Shown here piece after piece: positions 57,601 through 64,000 of a DNA stretch of 64,000 bases. This stretch comes from Rehmannia glutinosa (lineage: Eukaryota > Streptophyta > Magnoliopsida > Lamiales > Orobanchaceae). The stretch spans positions 86,109,943 to 86,173,942 of the forward strand of contig CM071936.1 of assembly GCA_016081115.2 (NCBI GenBank), given 5' to 3'. The notes under the pieces were generated by a model, which did no database searches, was not told the DNA's origin, and was given only the letters and a program-made list of their open reading frames with translations. Every line of letters begins with the position of its first letter. Positions within the stretch are counted from its first letter, which is position 1. Both the position numbers and the translations under genes were made by a program.

Positions 57601-59310
57601 TAGGCATGTTGATTGACAAACAAATTTGAGGTATGCTTATCTTCGTCTATTACTCCTTAAGACTTGACATTTTATATACCTTATGTCTATATGCTCGACT
57701 TAAAACAATCCCAATGAATCTCATTAAAGTGCCGTTAAAAGAAATTTTCAAATATTTGTAAGGCACGTCTTCTTATGACTTGTTCATCCAAAGTTTTAAA
57801 ACGTTATTATTTTTCGGAATAACAAGTTCGGTGATAATAATTTTTCAAAATATGGTTCGTCATAATCGAACTAAACATATTGAGATTCGATATTTTTTCA
57901 AAGGGATTGCATGTTTAACAAAAACTTGAGATGTGTTTAATTTCGTCTCAAGGATAACTCGCGGACTTTTTAATCGCTCACCGCCGAGTATTTTACCTCA
58001 TTTCGAGCTTGATTATGACATAATGTATATTGAATGAGGTCTACGTTTGCATTTTGTACGTTTTCAAAACTTAGGGGCGAAAAATTGGATTTTTGGATCA
58101 AATTTCGGACTTTCAAAATAGAACAGAACCAGTGGGCTGCCAGGGCAAGGGCTGACCGGTCGCCCACTAGCTCGACCGGTCGCCCTTTGCCCTGACCGGT
58201 CGCCCACTGCAGAATTTTGGTTAAAACCGTCTCTATTCTTGCATTTTGGCATTTTGATGTTTTTCTTCCCCATTTCGACCCCTTTGACATTTTCACACAC
58301 AATTCACTTCAAATGTGTTTTGTTGCATAAAATTCATATTTTGGGGATTACCTAGCTCGATTATCATCATCATTGCTCGTCTTTACCGATTGAATGGTAA
58401 GAATTCTACTTCTTTAGCTCAATTGGGTTGAACCCTTGAGTTTGTGGCTTATATGTATTTTTCTTGATACAATTTATATATTTTTATGACGAGCTTAGTG
58501 ATTGTTGATGGATGATATTTGTTAAATTGCTTTTGGTGATGAAAAACTTGGCTTTATTACATTTACAAGGGCTATATATATCTTTTTTATTTTTTTGACG
58601 CCCGCCAAGTGTTCGATAAAATGTCTCAATGAAACATTCATCACCTACATGATTCTCTCGATTTCAAAAGTCTCATATATTTATAGAGATCATGTTTTTG
58701 TAAATGAAATGATTTTTCATAAGCTTCTACAAGTCGTATGATCGACTCTTTCCTCCTATTTGGTCTATAAGCTTCAATGTTCAAATAGCTCGATACATCG
58801 GTTTAGTTACGCACTTTGATATGATTATATGATGTTTTTATCATGCTAACATTCTTTTTGATGATTCCAAAGGGGGAAAAACAGGTTATAAGCTCATTAG
58901 CTCATAAAAGCTAAGTTAAGCTAAACAAAAGAAGCTATAAGCTATGACTTCCTAAAGTCATAAGTTGTGCATTATACTTAGTCCAATTGTTGTATGATGG
59001 ACTCATATACTTGTCTAATGATGTTTTGTTGACATGGGGAGCTTATAAGCTCTTGTACTTAAGATCAATATGTAAACACTAAGCTTTTAGCTTGTGGTTG
59101 ATTGCTTTTACATTACTCTTGTTGTGCATATTGATAGGGAGAGCTTTTACTATATATGTTTGAATATCTCTACTCCCATCCTTGTGTTTATATTACATGG
59201 AATGTTGTCGCTCACAACGGATAATTCTCTTTAACCGGTAAAATTGTTTTGTTTTCAAAATTGACCTCGTTAAAATTGTTTTGGTTTGTAATCATCAAAA
59301 AGGGGGAGAT
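57601..59310 (+). other. copia-2 3' untranslated region with two polypurine-like tracts
   Basis: No gene. It contains three GACCGGTCGCCC motifs at 58153-58205, a G-rich tract CCAAAGGGGGAAAAA (about 58867-58881), an AGCTTATAAGCT-rich stretch (58886-59050), and the terminal tract AAAAAGGGGGAGAT (59297-59310) next to the LTR. SIRE-type elements often show two such tracts. Confidence 0.7.
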
Positions 59311-60934
59311 TGTTTGATAAATGGTTTTATCATGATTTTGATGATTTTGTTTTTATACCAAAACAATGGTTTTAAAGGTTGTCCAAATACTCCTAAATGA
59401 TTTAAAATGGTTTTAATATTTTCCGGAGTATTTCTTCAAGTTTTATTTTCGACAAAATTGGACAACACTTTTAATGATTTTGATGATTTTGTTTTTATAT
59501 CAAAACAATGGTTTTAAAGGTTGTCCAAATACTCCTAAATGATTTAAAATGGTTTTAATATTTTCCGGAATATTACTTAAAGTTTTATTTCCGACAAAAT
59601 TGGACAACACTTTTAATGATTTTTTGTTAATGTATTTTTACACCAAAACAATGTTTCTAAATGTTGTACTAATACTCCCGATTGGTCTAAAATGTTTTCA
59701 CTATTTTCCGGAGTATTTCTTGAAGTTTATTGTCGATATAAAATTGGACAACACTTTTGTTTTGAGGTCAATCGTCGCCGTATAGGCAACCCGCACTGAA
59801 AGTTGTGCAAAACAGAAAACTTCATGTTTGTAGAAATTGGTGAGGGTGACCGGTCACCCTATAGCACGACCAGGTGATGTCGGCCGGTCGACTACAGCGG
59901 CACGAAGGTTGGTTAAAATTTGCAAACTTCTCTGTTTCGATTTTTGAAGAGGGCAACCTAGGTTGAACCCTAGGGTGACGGTCGGACCCCGTCGGCCGTC
60001 GCCGCCTGTAAAATTGTGTTCTTATTTTCAAACGTCTAATTCTCGCGTGACCGGTCGCATCTAATGTTTGACAAATGAGAAAATTCTAACCGTTGCGTGA
60101 CAGTTTTTCCCTAAATTGTGGGATTGATTTCTATGACTATAATCTTGATTTTAATTGCAAGTTTTTTGTAGATATCAGATTCCAAGAGGAGCCTATCAAG
60201 GATCAATCATCTCCTATAAATAGAGGAAGATTTGAAGCACAACTACAAGAGAGAACAACACAACACAACAAGATATTCTCAAGCAAACACTTGGTCTTAT
60301 ATTGTCATTATTCTTGTTGTAATTTGCCTAGCTTATCACTTTCACATTCTTGAGGTCTAGGCTATTCCTGATTACACTTGCACTCAGTTGTATAATTCAT
60401 TATCGAGTTGTAATCTTGAATTTTTGGGTTATCATTCAACACAAGATATCCTTGTGAGTGTTCTTGTGGTAAGAACACACTTGGGTGATCTAGGTGTTAG
60501 GTGTAAGAAGATTGTGGTAATCTTCTTGTTGAGGTGTTGAAGAATTTGGTATTCTTCAAGGTTGAAGATTGTGGTAATCTTCACAAGGTGCCGTTGGAGA
60601 TTGTGGTAATCTTCAAGAAGAGATTGTGGTAATCTCAAAGGTGGTGTTGAAGAAGAGTGTGGTGCTCTTCAAGGTGTTGTTGTAAGTTGGTGTTGTATTA
60701 ATTTTGGTAATTAATAAAATCTTTTTTCTTTTTGAAATCCATCCCGGATATACTGGGGTGGTAGAGGATTAGGCCCTAGGTGGGTTGAACCTCTATAAAT
60801 CGACGTGTGTTATTTACATTCCGCACCTTCTCTATTGTCTTGGCTTGTTTTGTTCGAAAAAGAGGGCGAAATCGAAAAGATGGAGATAATCTATTCACCC
60901 CCCCTCTAGATTATCGTAGCCGCTTGGACTTACA
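59311..60934 (+). repeat. Second LTR of copia-2, shared with the next copia copy
   Basis: Matches 40216-41848 with scattered substitutions and single-base losses. It repeats the triplicated unit (59335-59757), the ACCGGTCG cluster (59770-60060), the TATA box (about 60214-60223) and the hairpin leader (60490-60680). It is preceded by a polypurine tract and followed by a primer site, so it serves as 3' LTR of one element and 5' LTR of the next. Confidence 0.9.
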
Positions 60935-62539
60935 AGTGGTATCAAAGCCAAACTCTTTGGCAAGCTCGTTTCACATCACGAGTGAAGAGGAACGATCGTC
61001 GGCTACGAACGAATCTCATCTTACCGACACCTCCACCACCAAGCCACCACTATTTGATTTCAAAAAATTTATATTTTGGAAAGAAAGAATGGAATGCTAT
61101 TTACAAGGTTGCAGGTTCGATATTTGGAACATCGTCATCAATGGAGAATCCATCCCAATGAAAAACACAACATACACCTCCAAAGATCTCAAGAAGCTCA
61201 ATGATGAAGAAAAGAAAATCATCTCCTTAAATGGTAAGGCTCTAAATATTTTGTATTGTTCACTTACTAATTTGGAATATGAACTTATTGTAGGAATTCG
61301 ATCGGCTCATGAAGTATGGCAAAAATTAGAAGCCATCTATGAAGTACATGCAAATGATAGGAGCAACTCAAAAGCATCTACTTCTCAAAGGGATACAAGG
61401 TCAAATCTAAGGAACAAGCCTTTTTCAACTTCCAACTATGAAGTAGTCGAATAATGTTTTATGGGCATCGAAGAAGAAAATGAGGTATGTCTTAGACCCT
61501 CTACATCCTATGATATTGTTATACAAAATAATTATAGTGATTTTCAAAATGATTTTGATGACCTTCAAAATGAATTCCAAAGCTTGCTTGTTAAATACAA
61601 AAACTTGAAAAAGGAATTCATTGTTTTGAAAAATGATAAGGATAGTTTATTTACTTCCTATGAATCACTATCATGTGCTCACACCACCACTCTTGATAAA
61701 GAGGGCGAAATCGAAAAGATGGAGATAATCTATTCACCCCCCCTCTAGATTATCGTAGCCGCTTGGACTTACAAGTGGTATCAGAGCGAAACTCTTTGGC
61801 AAGCTTGTTTCACATCGCGAGTGAAGAGAAACGATCGTCGGCTACGAACGAAGCTCATCTTTCTGGCACCTCCACCACCAAGCCACCTCGGTTTGATTCC
61901 AAAAATTTTATATTTTGGAAAGAAAGAATGGAATGCTATTTACAAGGTTGCGGGTTTGATATTTGGAACACCGTCATAAATGGAGAATCCATTCCAATGA
62001 AAGATACACCACACACCTCCAAAGGCTTTAAAAAGCTCAATGATGAAGAAAAGAAAATCATCTCCTTAAACGGTAAAGCTCTCAATATTTTGTATTGTTC
62101 ATTTACTAATTTGGAATATGAACATATTGTAGGAATTCGATCGGCACATGAAGTATGGCAAAAATTAGAAGCCATCTATGGAGTATTTGCAAATGAAAGG
62201 AGTCAAACAAAAGCATCTACTTCTCAAAGGGATACAATGTCAAATCTAAGGAACAAGCCTCTTACAACTTCCAACTATGAAGAAGTTGAACATTGTCTTA
62301 TGGGCATCGAAGAAGAAAACAAGGTATGTCTTAAACCCTCTACTTCCTATGATATTGTTATTCAAAATGATTATAGTGATTTGCAAAATGATTTTGATGA
62401 ACTACAAGATGAATTCCAAAACTTACTTGTTAAATACAAATATTTGAAAAAGGAATTCATTGTTTTAAAAACTGATAAGGATAGTTTATTTACTTCCTAT
62501 GAATCACTATCATGTGCTCACACCACCACTCTTGACAAG
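60862..62539 (+). repeat. 839-bp direct tandem duplication (LTR end, primer site, gag)
   Basis: The copies are 60862-61700 and 61701-62539. Each begins GAGGGCGAAATCG in the last part of the LTR, includes a primer site (60937-60949 TGGTATCAAAGCC; 61776-61787 TGGTATCAGAGC) and runs into gag up to CTCTTGA(T/C)AA. The copies differ at many positions, so they were probably joined from two diverged elements rather than duplicated recently. The junction shares AAAG between the two ends. Confidence 0.88.
60959..61748 (+). pseudogene. copia gag, first copy after the shared LTR
   Basis: The same protein type as at 41838-43319, with FIFWKERMECY and SAHEVWQKLEAIYE. It has a TAA stop at 61452-61454, at the same codon where the first element has TGA. 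The coiled-coil region (61461-61700) is cut at the duplication junction and then runs into LTR-end sequence. Confidence 0.8.
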
Positions 62540-63240
62540 GTTAGAAACCTTGAGAAAGAAAATAGTACTCTTGTTGAGGATATAAATTGCTTGAAAAATG
62601 ATTTATCTAAATCCAACTTGAGTGCCGATAGAATGACCAATATTGTTGATTGTTGTGATAATTGAAACTAGAACTTGATCATAAGCTCCAAGGGTGTCAA
62701 TCACATGAAAAAGAATCAAGTCTCTAAGCACGTTGGTCATTATGCTCCTAGAATTATTACATGCTTTTATTGCGGTAAAAAGGGTCATACGGTAAATACT
62801 TGTCGGGCTAGAAATAGCTCTAATTATTGTTGGAGACCTAAAAGTCTCAAGACTAATCCCAAAGGACCCAAACACATGAGGGTACCACAAAACAATGTCA
62901 TATTAGGTACCCGGCGAAATAATGATCGAAGAAAATTTATATCGCCAAGAAGACATCAAATGACCTTTTCATTTGATCAAAGAAGGAGAAACTATTTTCG
63001 ACAAAGCCAATTTTCAAGAAGAGGATATAATCAAAAATGGGAAGAACACAATCCTTGGAAATGGCAAAGACATCATCAACAAGATGATTTTCAAAGAAGA
63101 AGAGACTTTCAACAATGGGAAGGCAACAAACCTTGGAAATGGAGTAATCAAAGAAGTCATCATCAATAAAGTGACTTCTCAAGGGGAAGATATCATCAAC
63201 AATGGGAATGGCACAACCCATTGAAATGGCGTAATTGGTA
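61763..63240 (+). pseudogene. copia gag, second copy, longest open reading frame of the family
   Basis: A continuous 300-residue stretch (61763-62665) joins the UBN2-like part (FIFWKERMECYLQGCGF) and the coiled coil (QNDFDELQDEFQNLLVKYKY) without the stop seen in the other copies. A stop near 62663 separates it from 62675-63169, which has an intact CCHC knuckle, CFYCGKKGHTVNTC (about 62765-62806), then basic RRGYNQKWEEHNPWKWQRHH and PWKW repeats. The protein would coat element RNA in the cytoplasmic particle. It is the least damaged gag of the three, but still broken in two. Confidence 0.82.
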
Positions 63241-64000
63241 ACCCGTATCTCCCTAGTTAAATATGCATTTTATTTTGTTATTATGCATGCTTTTATTTGT
63301 GTCTTAATTGCAAAATGAGTTTTCAAGTATTTATTTTTTTAATTAAGGTCTTCAATATATATTTGTGCTTTTAAAGTTTTTTTTTTTTTAAAGAAGACCT
63401 TATATGATGTTGTTAAAACTCTTGTGCATTTTTGTAAGACTAAAAAGTGTTATCATCTCTTATGAATTTTTATGGCATGAGCTTACTTGCGATATCTCTT
63501 AGCCTACACTTTTATCATTATGATTTGTGCTAGATTTGTTTTAAGAATTGTGTAGGATTTACATATTTTCACAAATGGCCATTTACGTCATTATTTGTCA
63601 AGAAATGCATAAATTATCGAGGTACGTTTACTTGTGTTACTTTTACTCTTATAGACTCGATATATGTATTGCCATATGCCTATGTGCTTTTTTTTTTTTG
63701 TATTTCATACAAGTGCCATTAAGAGGATTTTTAGAAAGGCACTATTTGATATTTGATTGCACATATTTACTTTGTCAACTTTTGTTCAAATACTTCTTTT
63801 AAATGAGGTCTCAACTATATGCTATCGGATTTTCATATTTCAAAAGAGACCTTATGTGGCTTTCTTAAGCTCATTTGAACTTGCATGTCTTATTAGACTC
63901 TTGATGATTTCTCTTGTATGCATAGTATGTGGTTATTGCTTCATGGTTTATATTGTCTAGTTTATTCGTCTTTTCTATGCAAGACATTTTGTGATTGACA
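63241..64000 (+). other. copia untranslated interior, no gene seen
   Basis: Matches 43300-43504 followed directly by 56187-56750, which shows the site before Athila-2 inserted. AT-rich; short ORFs only. Confidence 0.7.

Larger units (their letters stand above)
40216..60934 (+). mobile_element. copia-2: SIRE-like Ty1/copia element, mostly without pol, split by Athila-2
   Basis: The LTRs at 40216-41848 and 59311-60934 match over their whole length. A tRNA-iMet-type primer site follows the first, and a polypurine tract (AAAAAGGGGGAGAT, 59297-59310) directly precedes the second, as in SIRE elements. Gag is followed by a short RT relic only. Athila-2 (43510-56186) is inserted after gag, with GTTAT duplicated on both sides. 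The second LTR is itself followed by a primer site and another gag, so the right LTR is shared with a further element. Confidence 0.88.
60937..64000 (+). mobile_element. Further SIRE-like copia copy, runs off the window
   Basis: Starts after the LTR 59311-60934 with primer site and gag, contains the 839-bp duplication, and continues with the same untranslated interior as 56192-56750 (63446-64000). No pol is visible within the window. Its 3' LTR would lie beyond position 64000. Confidence 0.8.

Noticed and set aside
1..64000. tRNA or rRNA genes
   Set aside because: The only tRNA-like matches are retrotransposon primer-binding sites of 12-18 bases. No cloverleaf or rRNA segment was recognised.

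Overview
The window is nuclear DNA of a flowering plant, and a core eudicot is most likely. The reasons are a complete intronless BAHD acyltransferase of the DCR (cutin) type, Athila, Tat and SIRE-like LTR retrotransposons whose primer-binding sites match plant tRNA-Asp and tRNA-iMet, a PIF/Harbinger transposon and a Stowaway-type MITE. The DCR-like protein would fit an asterid, but I cannot name the species from the sequence.

Only one gene looks intact and functional: the DCR-like acyltransferase at 19610-21055 (+), with a TATA box, a good start context and a polyadenylation signal. It sits in a roughly 4 kb island (17460-21638). Almost everything else is nested, decayed mobile DNA.

Left part. 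1-1428 is an LTR-like piece on the minus strand. 1492-7513 is a minus-strand, Tat-like Ty3/gypsy derivative that has kept gag-protease, lost reverse transcriptase and integrase, carries a 121-bp tandem array, and has an opposite-strand ORF of the 'putative gypsy type transposon' kind. 8171-17459 is a decayed Ty1/copia element. Its integrase region is split at codon level by a 3,987-bp PIF/Harbinger element (10208-14194, TTT target duplication) that encodes a broken transposase (-) and a small GRF-type zinc-finger ORF (+).

Right part (21639-64000) is one set of nested insertions. An Athila-type element starts with an LTR at 21639. A second Ty3/gypsy element (26275-37943, GGGTG target duplication) is inserted in its 3' untranslated region. 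Downstream of integrase this second element carries two extra ORFs, one of them an intronless, frame-broken copy of a LONELY GUY (LOG) cytokinin-activating phosphoribohydrolase. The Athila-related LTR at 39207 is cut by a SIRE-like copia element (LTRs 40216-41848 and 59311-60934). That copia element is itself split by a complete minus-strand Athila element (43510-56186, GTTAT target duplication). After the second copia LTR a further copia interior begins, with an internal 839-bp duplication of LTR end, primer site and gag, and it runs off the window.

The order of insertion can be read directly: Athila-1 before the LOG-bearing gypsy element, copia-2 before Athila-2, and copia-1 before the PIF element. 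The mobile-element genes are broken by stops and frameshifts. Many differences between paired LTRs are single-base losses, so some breaks may be sequencing or assembly errors rather than true decay.
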